From NCBI GenBank assembly GCA_002702065.1, contig NZXX01000009.1, forward strand, positions 434,001-498,000: a DNA stretch of 64,000 bases. Reading direction: 5' to 3'. The position numbers and the translations under genes were made by a program. The notes below the pieces were generated by a model, which did no database searches, had not been told where the DNA came from, and saw only the letters and a program-made list of their open reading frames with translations. Shown in pieces: positions 18,590 through 25,855 of the stretch; positions within the stretch are counted from its first letter, which is position 1; every line of letters starts with the position of its first letter. Origin of the DNA: Anaerolineaceae bacterium (lineage in GTDB: Bacteria; Chloroflexota; Anaerolineae; Aggregatilineales; Phototrophicaceae).

Positions 18590-19741
18590 ATGGCCCTTCA
18601 AATCCAACCCCATGGACAACAGTCCGCCCATATACTCGTTGTAGATGATGATGAGTCTGTTGCCCGTTTGCTGGAAAGCATGCTCAAGCCCTATTACCGC
18701 GTTACCCTCGCGGCGGACGGCGGCGAAGCCCTTGATTTGCTCCGCTTTACATCCGTCGATCTGATCCTGTCCGATATTGATATGCCAGAAGTCAACGGTT
18801 TTGAACTGTTGACAGCCATACGCGACACCCCGGAATACACCGTCATTCCCGTCATTCTGCTATCGGCGTTGTCCGACAGTAATGACGTGGCGCACGGTCT
18901 GGAAATGGGCGCCAATGACTATCTGACCAAGCCGCTGGACCGCCCAGTCGTGCTGGCGCGCATCCGTACCCAGTTAACGCTCAAGCATCTGCTGGATTCG
19001 CAAAAGCAGATGATCGATGAACTCAAAAGCATCCAGCTCATGCGTGACCGGTTTTTCCATATCGCGTCGCATGATCTGAAAAGCCCCATGAACAACATCC
19101 GTATGGCACATTTTCTGCTGCGTTCGATGATGGAAGAAGACCCCAGCGTCGATGTCCTGCTGGATAACATCGAACTGGCTCTCGACTCCATGCGCGATAT
19201 CGTCAGCGATTTCCTCGACACCGCCGCCATCCAGAGCCAGGCGCTCGAAGTCAACCTCAGCGAAGTGATCGTCGAAGATGCGCTGTGGGATGTGATTATT
19301 CAGTTCAACATTAATGCCCAGAAAAAGAACATCGTCCTGAAGATCGAGGACGCACAGGGGCAGGTGTGGGCGGATTCGCGGCGGCTGGTGCAGGCACTCA
19401 GCAATCTGATCAGCAATGCCATCAAATACAGCCCGCGCGATAGTGTGGTCACGCTGTCGACCGCCCGTTTTGGTGATTCAATCCGTATCTTCATTCAGGA
19501 TCAGGGACCGGGCATCCCGCCCGAAGAACATGAACTTCTGTTCAGCGAATTTGCCAAGCTGAGTACCATGCCGACCGATGGTGAAGGGCGCACCGGGCTG
19601 GGGCTGTGGATTGTCAAACAGTTGATTACGCTGCAAGAAGGCACGGTCGGGGTCGAATTCCCCGAAGAAGGTGGCTCGATCTTCTGGATAGAACTGCCTG
19701 CTGCCCCCGAAGCCGTGACAAAGTACGCCGTCAATTCTTAA
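18590..19741 (+). CDS. Hybrid response regulator-histidine kinase
   Basis: 383 residues, soluble. The N-terminal REC domain has the acidic triad 'VVDDDE', phospho-acceptor Asp62 in 'LILSDIDMP' and the conserved Lys in 'YLTKPLD'. A HisKA helix pair follows with 'HIASHDLKSPMNN' (His161), then an HATPase domain with N box 'SNLISNAIKYSP', G1 'DQGPGIP' and G2 'RTGLGLWIVKQL'. Having REC before the kinase suggests it is itself controlled by an upstream kinase and passes phosphate on. No cognate regulator is next to it. The AT-rich 100 bases before the ATG probably hold its promoter. Confidence 0.9.
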   Translation: MALQIQPHGQQSAHILVVDDDESVARLLESMLKPYYRVTLAADGGEALDLLRFTSVDLILSDIDMPEVNGFELLTAIRDTPEYTVIPVILLSALSDSNDVAHGLEMGANDYLTKPLDRPVVLARIRTQLTLKHLLDSQKQMIDELKSIQLMRDRFFHIASHDLKSPMNNIRMAHFLLRSMMEEDPSVDVLLDNIELALDSMRDIVSDFLDTAAIQSQALEVNLSEVIVEDALWDVIIQFNINAQKKNIVLKIEDAQGQVWADSRRLVQALSNLISNAIKYSPRDSVVTLSTARFGDSIRIFIQDQGPGIPPEEHELLFSEFAKLSTMPTDGEGRTGLGLWIVKQLITLQEGTVGVEFPEEGGSIFWIELPAAPEAVTKYAVNS

Positions 19742-20325
19742 GCTGTATAAATCCGGATACGATCCGCCTCATCCCGCACCAGCGCATCGGGCGGATACCG
19801 CAGCACGACCGCCGTCATCCACAGATCACCGATCGCCCCGCCAGCATTGAGCACCACCACCAGCCCAACATAATAGCCGATTGAATCCGGCACAAAGACC
19901 ATCAACCCCATACCGATCAACGTCAGCACCACCAGCGGGGCCAGCGCGATAATGACAAAGTGATTGCGCGGGAACAGTGCGCTGTCAGCCGTCGCGTAAA
20001 AAACGCCTTTGCTCAGGTTCATGCCGAAGCGTGGCCTGTGCCCGGCCCAGCGGATCGCCAGCCCGTGTATCAGTTCATGCCCGCCAAATGTGACGACCAG
20101 CACCACCATCACGGCTGGCAGCCAGTGCAGGCTTTCGCTGAACGCCGTGCTGATCGGCCCGCGAAGCTGGCGGACAGTGCTCCACCACCAGCCCATCACG
20201 AGCAGCGCCAGGATCAGCGGCACCAGCGACGCCACATTCAGCCACAGCAGGGTGCGGCTCTCCGTAGCGACCAGATGTCTGACTTCGCGGTATTCAGATG
20301 GCAGGGCATGGATAGGGGTAGGCAT
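19738..20325 (-). CDS. DUF3267 putative membrane metallopeptidase
   Basis: 195 residues with four to five hydrophobic segments and the zinc-peptidase motif 'GGHELIHGLAIRWAGHRP' (His83, Glu84, His87), the hallmark of DUF3267. A possible third ligand lies after 'FVIIALAPLVVL', in the region equivalent to the NxxPxxxLDG part of site-2 proteases, but a clear Asp is not seen, so activity is unproven. Convergent with the histidine kinase gene (4-base overlap of the 3' ends). Confidence 0.75.
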   Translation of the reverse strand: MPTPIHALPSEYREVRHLVATESRTLLWLNVASLVPLILALLVMGWWWSTVRQLRGPISTAFSESLHWLPAVMVVLVVTFGGHELIHGLAIRWAGHRPRFGMNLSKGVFYATADSALFPRNHFVIIALAPLVVLTLIGMGLMVFVPDSIGYYVGLVVVLNAGGAIGDLWMTAVVLRYPPDALVRDEADRIRIYTA

Positions 20326-20432
20326 GGGTCCGGCCTTCAGCAGTCAGCAATTCAGCAGCAACTTCATTATAGGGTTGTCGCCTGATTAGCAACATGGCGT
20401 AAGTGAACTGCTGACTGCTGGTTGGGTTTATC

Positions 20433-20924
20433 TTAACCGGCGTAGCTCCAGCCAATATCCGGCAGGGTCAGGGTTTCGTCGACCGGGCCTTCCTTGCTGA
20501 CACCCGCGCCAACCACTTCACCGACCACCAGATCATGGTCGCCACCTACGTCAACAATCTGGACCACGCGGCATTCCAAATATGCGGCGGCACCATCAAC
20601 AACGGGCGCACCGGTTTCCGGTCCGGCGCTGTAATTCGCGTCTTTGACCTTATCCGGGTTTTTCTCGCGGCTCTTGGTGAAACCTTTAATCACATCGGCG
20701 TCAGCTTCATTAAAAATATTGACCGTAAAAACACGACCGGCTGAAATCAGCTGATGTGTGTAAGAAGTCTTTTGCAACCCCAACGCCACCAGCCGGGGCG
20801 AAAACGAGGCCTGGGTGATCCAGTTCGCCACCATAATATTGACATCGCTGTCGCTGCGCGAGCCAATGGCATAAAAACCATACGGCAGCATATTGAGGGC
20901 ATCTTTCATTTTGTCGTCGGACAT
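20433..20924 (-). CDS. Flavin reductase-domain protein (FMN-binding split barrel)
   Basis: 163 residues from the ATG at 20924, which has AAGGAG ten bases upstream; the track ORF to 21101 adds 59 residues without support. The sequence 'MLPYGFYAIGSRSDSDVNIM', 'NWITQASFSPRLVALGLQKT' and 'AGRVFTVNIF' matches the FMN-binding flavin reductase/flavoredoxin fold, with 'DHDLVVGEVV' as the late barrel strand. Members reduce flavins with NAD(P)H or carry FMN for electron transfer. No obvious oxygenase partner adjoins it. Its upstream region (20925-21264) holds unusual hairpins, described separately. Confidence 0.8.
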   Translation of the reverse strand: MSDDKMKDALNMLPYGFYAIGSRSDSDVNIMVANWITQASFSPRLVALGLQKTSYTHQLISAGRVFTVNIFNEADADVIKGFTKSREKNPDKVKDANYSAGPETGAPVVDGAAAYLECRVVQIVDVGGDHDLVVGEVVGAGVSKEGPVDETLTLPDIGWSYAG

Positions 20925-21030
20925 CGTGCGCTCCTTTGCGTTATTTGAAACTGAGCAACTTATAACATGACTCCGGCAGGCCGGCAACAAACGGACGACC
21001 GTCCAGTTTGCGTCACAGGCCCTGGAATCG

Positions 21031-21192
21031 AATAAGTCGTGCGTAGTGAGGGGGGACACTGGCGCACGACTTATTGAGGGAAGGGCTATGGATGGGTTCA
21101 TTGTCTGAACTCATCAGCCCGCGAATTTGGTCTTACAACACATCTCACACCACTTTGGAGGAAGGAGGAATCAACTTACCTACCAAATTCGC
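21031..21192. ncRNA. Candidate structured RNA: three consecutive hairpins in a gene-free stretch
   Basis: The 340-base gap 20925-21264 contains AATAAGTCGTGCG ... CGCACGACTTATT (perfect 13 bp, 21031-21043/21063-21075), then GGGCT-atg-GATGGGTTCA-ttgtc-TGAACTCATC-AGCCC (15 pairs, one G-U, 21083-21120), then GCGAATTTGGT ... ACCAAATTCGC (perfect 11 bp, 21121-21131/21182-21192). No ORF fits the region. No U-run follows any hairpin, so they are not simple terminators. Strand unknown; on the minus strand it would be a leader of the flavin reductase gene. No known RNA family recognised. Confidence 0.45.
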
Positions 21193-21264
21193 ATGTCTAT
21201 AAGATAGGTCTGTCGCGTAAGATACAAGTTAGGCATCCATGAGTGTCCAATGAGAGGCATCCGG

Positions 21265-22377
21265 CTAGCTACCTGGCGTCTCCGGAACGCCCACCGGACC
21301 AATGTTTTGACCGTCCGGACCGGGTACCGGCGTGCCCTGCTGGCAGGCGGTTTCGGCGTTGCTCATCTTGGCCGAGACGCCGCCATCCGCGAGCAGATTG
21401 AGCGCGTTCTGGTACTGTGGATAAGCCGAACACGGGTTGCCCTCGGCCACCCACGCATCTCCATACGCGACATACTGGTTGAACAGCAGGCGGCGCAGTT
21501 CGCCGTCACGATAATTCGGCGCAATGCTGTAGGCTTCGGAAAGCGCCTGGATTGCCCCGCCAAAATCCGTACCGATCTTGCTGCGGGCGTTCAGATACAG
21601 CGCAGCGACATAGCTCTCGTAGCGTAGTTCGCTGTCGGCGGGCAGGCCATACTTTTCCGCTTCGTCAACTAGCAGAATGGCTTCCGCCAGGTTGCCGCCA
21701 CCACGGAACAAACGCAGCGCCTGGGCACTCAGGGATTCCAGCATCAAGCCGCGCACCGCAGCCGCCTGATAGGTGCTGTCCACCGCTTCGATCACCTGAA
21801 GCAGATCAACCGCCTCGGTATACTGCCCCAGCCGCGCCGCCGTATTGGCCTGTTCCAGCAGCCCGGCCAGGTCATAGCCGTCGTCGCTGGTTTCGATCTC
21901 TGCCTCGAAGGTTTCCTCCGGTGCAGCCGTCGTCGTCGTGACTTCCGGCGTCGCTGTCGGTGTCGGCGTTTGCGTTGGCTGGTTGTTGAGATACACCGCC
22001 GTTGCCGTTTCCATCAGCTCGCCCAGCCCGGCAACACCCGGCGTCTGAGTCGCCAGAAATTGCAGGCGCGCCCCCAACAGCACCGCGTTGCCGCTGGCGA
22101 CATCACCGGGGATACGATTGAGCTGATCCTGAATTTCGGCCTGCTGGGTCGCGGTGGCAAAAGTCTGAGACTGCCGCTGGCCGGATGTCCAGCCCGCAAC
22201 ACCGGATAACAGAACGATAGCAATCGCGAAACCGACACCTGCTACGCTGACCACACCCCATAGCAAACAACCGGGCCCCTGGTCGCCTTCCTCCAGTTCC
22301 TCAAGCCGAACCGGTGGCTGACCATGCGGTGGCGTATCATCCGGCAGGCGTGGCTGTCTTTCGTCAATCGAACTCAT
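21265..22377 (-). CDS. Membrane-anchored TPR-like protein
   Basis: 370 residues. About 40 acidic/Pro residues precede one membrane helix ('LLWGVVSVAGVGFAIAIVLL', ~38-58), so the C-terminus is outside. A coiled/helical stretch, a Thr/Pro linker ('QPTQTPTPTATPEVTTTTAA') and then tetratricopeptide-like helix pairs follow ('YDLAGLLEQANTAARLGQYT', 'AIQALSEAYSIAPNYRDGEL', 'PCSAYPQYQNALNLLADGGV'). Likely an envelope scaffold; function unknown. Divergent from the glutamylcyclotransferase-like gene. Confidence 0.75.
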   Translation of the reverse strand: MSSIDERQPRLPDDTPPHGQPPVRLEELEEGDQGPGCLLWGVVSVAGVGFAIAIVLLSGVAGWTSGQRQSQTFATATQQAEIQDQLNRIPGDVASGNAVLLGARLQFLATQTPGVAGLGELMETATAVYLNNQPTQTPTPTATPEVTTTTAAPEETFEAEIETSDDGYDLAGLLEQANTAARLGQYTEAVDLLQVIEAVDSTYQAAAVRGLMLESLSAQALRLFRGGGNLAEAILLVDEAEKYGLPADSELRYESYVAALYLNARSKIGTDFGGAIQALSEAYSIAPNYRDGELRRLLFNQYVAYGDAWVAEGNPCSAYPQYQNALNLLADGGVSAKMSNAETACQQGTPVPGPDGQNIGPVGVPETPGS

Positions 22378-22504
22378 GCGTTCGTTCCCTCAGTTCCTTG
22401 CAACGGGGCGTCATTATAATCCGGTTAGGCAGTCGCGTGTAGCGTGTTTCTCAACGATTGCCCAACGGCTTGGGCGTGCGCTATCATCGACGGTGGAGGA
22501 GATG

Positions 22505-22960
22505 ATGCACTATTTTGCTTACGGCAGTAACATGGCAACGCGCATCATGCACGACTGGGGCGCAGCCTGTACCAGCGTTGGACCGGCACAGCTTGTTGGC
22601 TACCGGCTGGCCTTCACCCAGCCCTCACAGCGGTGGGGTGGCGGCGCTGCTGATGTGATCGCGGCAGATGGCGCCCATGTGTGGGGCGTGCTCTATCAGA
22701 TTGATGCTGACAGTCTGGCCGCGCTGGATCGCAAGGAAAGGTTGGGGGTGGCCTATCAGCATCTGGTATGCGACGTATTGTTGCCCGATGGAACACCCTG
22801 CCCTGCATTAACCTACACGGTGATCCACAAGGCTGACCCGGAACTGTGCCCGGCCCCCGCCTACAAAGCCACTATTCTGGAAGGCGCGCTGGAACACCAC
22901 CTGCCGCAAACTTATATCGCTTTTCTGCAAGGACTTGAAACAAGTCTTCAGTTCCGATAA
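22505..22960 (+). CDS. Gamma-glutamylcyclotransferase-family protein
   Basis: 151 residues starting at the second of two in-frame ATGs (22502, 22505), which is better spaced from GGAGGA at 22495-22500. The opening 'MHYFAYGSNM' is the nucleotide-like YGSN loop of the BtrG/GGCT fold, and 'LAALDRKERLGVAY' supplies the candidate catalytic Glu78. Family enzymes release 5-oxoproline from gamma-glutamyl peptides or act on related gamma-glutamyl amines. The much longer track ORF from 22376 has no ribosome site. Confidence 0.8.
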   Translation: MHYFAYGSNMATRIMHDWGAACTSVGPAQLVGYRLAFTQPSQRWGGGAADVIAADGAHVWGVLYQIDADSLAALDRKERLGVAYQHLVCDVLLPDGTPCPALTYTVIHKADPELCPAPAYKATILEGALEHHLPQTYIAFLQGLETSLQFR

Positions 22961-23234
22961 GCGTCATTCTCAGCCTCGAAAGAGGTATCAACGTCGATTG
23001 CTAGTTCTGGCAACCTGTATGGTGCTTATATTGCTAATTACTCAACAAGCTCTGGCTTTTGAAGCATTTGGGGTCGGATTCCTCCTGATTATTGAGCTTG
23101 CGATGCAAATGGAGTATGCTGAGTTTTGGGAAGGAGATTGCAACAGGGTGAAAAGCTGTTCCGGTTCCAATAAGCGTCATTATTGCGCTTTAAAGATATT
23201 CAGGCTTGTTGTGCAGCCGTTTCAAGCGCCTTGA
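22935..23234 (+). CDS. Doubtful small membrane ORF inside the AT-richer insert
   Basis: The frame gives up to 99 residues with one strong hydrophobic stretch ('LLVLATCMVLILLITQQALA'). It would need a TTG start within the previous gene and runs 35 bases into the convergent glycosyltransferase gene. No ribosome site is seen. It may be a remnant of an inserted gene or a chance ORF; listed only so the stretch is accounted for. Confidence 0.2.
   Translation: MKQVFSSDKRHSQPRKRYQRRLLVLATCMVLILLITQQALAFEAFGVGFLLIIELAMQMEYAEFWEGDCNRVKSCSGSNKRHYCALKIFRLVVQPFQAP
22951..23181. repeat. 18-base direct repeats flanking a 195-base AT-richer insert
   Basis: GTTCCGATAAGCGTCATT (22951-22968) and GTTCCAATAAGCGTCATT (23164-23181) differ at one position. 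The first spans the stop codon of the glutamylcyclotransferase-like gene. The DNA between is poorer in GC than its neighbours. This could be a small insertion that duplicated its target or a remnant of local duplication. Confidence 0.45.
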
Positions 23235-24288
23235 GGGTTTGCTCCGCAGCCCGCGCCCAGGTGAAGCGTTGTACCTGCACATGGCCCTTTTCACGCAGCA
23301 AGTCGCGCATTTCATCGTTGGCCGAGAGGCGTGTCATCTTGTTGACGACGGCATCCACATCCAGCGGGTCGACCAGCAGGGCCGCGTCCCCCGCCAGTTC
23401 CGGCAGGCTCGATGTGCTGCTGGTAATCACGGGGGTGCCGCAGTGCATCGCCTCCAGCACCGGGAAACCGAACCCTTCATATAAGGAAGGAAACAGCAGC
23501 GCCAGCGCCCCGGCATACAAGGCCCCTTTATCCGCGTCGTCAATATAGCCCGGCAGATGCACCCCCGGCAGCCCTTCGGCCCAGGCGTCATCGTATAACC
23601 AGCCCTTGCCCCCGGCCAGCACAAGCTGCGCGTTGTCATCCGGGTTGGCGGATCGCCACCGCTGATAGGCCTGCACAATCACTGCAATATTTTTGCGCGG
23701 TTGCAGCGTGCCCAGAAACAGAAAATAGCGTTCCGGCAGCGCATATTTGTCCCTCAAAGCAGCAATGTCCCCCACCGGCAGCGGATCGACCCCCGGATAC
23801 ACCACCTGAATTTTGCGCGGCTCGACACCAAAAATATCGACCAGGTCTTGGGCGGTAGCCTGACTATCGGCCAGCACAACGGCGGCACGCTGCACGCTGT
23901 AGGCGGTGGTCAGGTTGAGGTAGAAGCGATCAAGCGGGCGATGGGCTTCCGGGAAATAGCGAAATCCGAGATCATGTACGGTCGCGGCGGCCCGCCCGCT
24001 AAACAGAAAGGGGAGCGTGTGCGCCGGGACAAAGACCACATCCGGCTGCAACTGCTGCAAAGCCAGCGCAAAACGCACATGAGTCCACAGGCGCGGAAAC
24101 GGAATGACATGCTGCTGCACATGCGGCGAGGCCGGAAACAAATGCGCGGATGGTTGGTCGCGGAAATAAAGATGGAACTCGTGGTTCGTATTCTGCTCGA
24201 TCAGGGCGCGGATCAACTCGCGGCTGTAATGCTCCGTCCCTGTGACGCGGGCCACCGTCGTCCGGCTGGCATCAATGGCGATGCGCAT
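23200..24288 (-). CDS. GT4-type glycosyltransferase
   Basis: 362 residues from the ATG at 24288 ('MRIAIDASRT'); the track start at 24318 would overlap the upstream gene. It has the GT-B layout of family 4: N-terminal 'VTGTEHYSRELIRALIEQN', 'VYPGVDPLPV' between the domains, 'YFLFLGTLQPRKNI' opening the donor domain, and 'FPSLYEGFGFPVLEAMHCGT' with the EX7E donor-binding motif. It probably adds mannose or a similar sugar to an envelope glycan. It follows the 24296-25267 membrane protein by 7 bases, so the two are likely one operon. Confidence 0.9.
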   Translation of the reverse strand: MRIAIDASRTTVARVTGTEHYSRELIRALIEQNTNHEFHLYFRDQPSAHLFPASPHVQQHVIPFPRLWTHVRFALALQQLQPDVVFVPAHTLPFLFSGRAAATVHDLGFRYFPEAHRPLDRFYLNLTTAYSVQRAAVVLADSQATAQDLVDIFGVEPRKIQVVYPGVDPLPVGDIAALRDKYALPERYFLFLGTLQPRKNIAVIVQAYQRWRSANPDDNAQLVLAGGKGWLYDDAWAEGLPGVHLPGYIDDADKGALYAGALALLFPSLYEGFGFPVLEAMHCGTPVITSSTSSLPELAGDAALLVDPLDVDAVVNKMTRLSANDEMRDLLREKGHVQVQRFTWARAAEQTLKALETAAQQA

Positions 24289-24295
24289 CGCCGGC

Positions 24296-25267
24296 TTACT
24301 CACCCTGGCGGCGGGCAAAACGTGGCAGGATAAGCAGAATCAGGATAATCAGAATCGCAGCGGGCCACAAACCGGCCAGTACCGATGTGGTTGAGCGGGG
24401 CAGCAGGTCATTGGTCATCAGCAGGGCGACGAGGCTGCTTGCCGCCAGCAGCAAACCGGGCAGCAGCACACGGCTTTCGCCCGCCACAATGCCCGTGATA
24501 AAAAACGCGACCCCCGGCCCGATAATCAGCAGCGGCCAATCTCTGGGCAGCGTCCCCTGTGCCAGCAGCAGGGCCAGAATGCCACCAGCCAGAACAAAGT
24601 TGAGCGCAAAAAAGAGCGCCCCCAGTGCCCAGCGCCCGGATGCCAGCCAGCGGGCCAGCAAGGTGAGGCCCACGCCACCACACACCACCAGTGCCAGCAG
24701 GATCGGCGGCGGCATACCCGCACCCGTCGTCAGCGCAAAAGTCAGCCATGCACCACTGCCCACCAGCACCAGCGCCGGGACGACCGAATCGATGCGTCCG
24801 CGCTGCATCATGCTCATCGAGGGCATCGGGAAGAAAAGCTCCGGATTACGCAGACGCTCCTGCCGGTCAGCGCGGGCCTGCTCCTCAGCCTGCTGCCGGG
24901 CCAGTTCCGCCTGTTCGGCTGCTTCTTCTTCGGCCAGCACATCGTCCAGAGCAGAGATCGCCGCCAGAGCCGCGTCCAGGTCGACTTCTGGTGCAGGGGT
25001 TAAGTTCTCGCCGGTTTCCAGCGCCGCGACTTCCCCCACGTCGATGGCCTCGAATTCGGCGTCTTCCGCTTCCGCAGCAATCTCGAGGGCAGGTACTTCG
25101 TCGGCTGTGTCCTCGTCCTCAGGCGTGTCCATATCCTCGGCTTCGAGCGCCGCTTCGTCTGCGTCCGGTTCGTGCTCCACCGCATCCTGTGCCGGGGGCG
25201 CAAACCGCAGGTCCTGCTCGATGTTAGGATTATCCGGTTCGGAGGGTTGATCGTGTTTATCTGTCAT
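24296..25267 (-). CDS. Polytopic membrane protein with long acidic N-terminus
   Basis: 323 residues from the ATG at 25267; the track ORF to 25540 reads antisense through the tRNA and cannot be right. The first ~130 residues are unusually rich in Glu, Asp and Ala (for example 'DADEAALEAEDMDTPEDEDT') and then helical ('AEEEAAEQAELARQQAEEQA'), suggesting a disordered or coiled cytoplasmic arm. Residues ~165-320 hold about six hydrophobic helices. No family recognised. In an operon with the GT4 gene, so a role in envelope glycans is possible. Confidence 0.7.
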   Translation of the reverse strand: MTDKHDQPSEPDNPNIEQDLRFAPPAQDAVEHEPDADEAALEAEDMDTPEDEDTADEVPALEIAAEAEDAEFEAIDVGEVAALETGENLTPAPEVDLDAALAAISALDDVLAEEEAAEQAELARQQAEEQARADRQERLRNPELFFPMPSMSMMQRGRIDSVVPALVLVGSGAWLTFALTTGAGMPPPILLALVVCGGVGLTLLARWLASGRWALGALFFALNFVLAGGILALLLAQGTLPRDWPLLIIGPGVAFFITGIVAGESRVLLPGLLLAASSLVALLMTNDLLPRSTTSVLAGLWPAAILIILILLILPRFARRQGE

Positions 25268-25322
25268 AGCGTGTATTGTGCCGGGTTTCGTATGGTTGCG
25301 CAAGCACCCGCCTGAACCAGCC

Positions 25323-25351
25323 TTGATTGAGGGAAAGGGAACCGATATAAT
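25323..25351 (+). promoter_or_regulatory. Sigma70-type promoter of the tRNA-Cys gene
   Basis: TTGATT at 25323-25328, exactly 17 bases, then a perfect TATAAT at 25346-25351. The tRNA starts 9 bases after the -10 box, so the transcript would begin almost at the mature 5' end. Confidence 0.85.
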
Positions 25352-25360
25352 GAGCGCCAT

Positions 25361-25431
<71 letters not shown>

Positions 25432-25436
25432 CTGAT

Positions 25437-25462
25437 GGGTATCTGCAAGGATACCCTTTTTT
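25437..25462 (+). terminator. Rho-independent terminator of tRNA-Cys
   Basis: GGGTATC-tgcaag-GATACCC, a perfect 7-bp stem, followed by six T. It begins 5 bases after the tRNA discriminator. Confidence 0.9.
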
Positions 25463-25487
25463 ATTCTCGGTGTTCTCGGTGAACCGC

Positions 25488-25688
25488 ATGGCTCGACCAT
25501 CCCGCAAGCCCGAACAACCACCCCAGGATGATGAATCCACGCTGCGGCAGGCGCACCCGCACCCATCACCACTGCCGAACTACGCCCTATCATCCGTCTG
25601 CCCGGCCTGCAACACACCCACCTATCGCCTTGCCTGCAAAGTCCGCTGCCCGCGCTGCGGCTTTATGTGGGATTGCAGCGAACTCTAA
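25488..25688 (+). CDS. Small zinc-ribbon protein
   Basis: 66 residues. The C-terminal half has two Cys pairs, 'CPACNTPTYRLACKVRCPRC', the pattern of a rubredoxin-like/zinc-ribbon knuckle pair. The N-terminal 30 residues are polar and Pro-rich. ATG at 25488 is preferred to a GTG at 25470 that touches the terminator. The gene starts 26 bases after the tRNA terminator, with a weak ribosome site, so expression is not certain. Function unknown. Confidence 0.55.
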   Translation: MARPSRKPEQPPQDDESTLRQAHPHPSPLPNYALSSVCPACNTPTYRLACKVRCPRCGFMWDCSEL

Positions 25689-25788
25689 ACCCGGCACCCC
25701 TTTCCTTGCAACGATCGTTTGCGCGTTTCCTGGAAAATTACAGTTTTTATAACTTCGTTACAAGTTAACGTGTTATTAAACAAAAAAG

Positions 25789-25810
25789 GTGTTAGGTTAG
25801 TGTTAGTTAC
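25789..25810 (+). promoter_or_regulatory. Tandem 11-base direct repeats upstream of the exopolysaccharide cluster
   Basis: GTGTTAGGTTA (25789-25799) is followed directly by GTGTTAGTTAC (25800-25810), one helical turn apart, 46 bases before the start at 25856. The surrounding stretch 25689-25855 is AT-rich and gene-free. It may be a protein binding site in the cluster promoter; CGTTA-(5)-TAACG at 25756-25770 is a second possible site. Confidence 0.4.
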
Positions 25811-25855
25811 AATATATAGACTCACGTTACGATCAATCTAGTGAGGGGTCTGCTT

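Noticed and set aside
20433-20924. HpaC-type partner of a nearby oxygenase
   Set aside because: No flavin-dependent oxygenase adjoins it; only the fold can be supported.
21087-21120. Hammerhead ribozyme (CTGATGAG on the minus strand)
   Set aside because: The CUGAUGA-like core is present by chance, but the GAAA core and a cleavage-site stem are missing.
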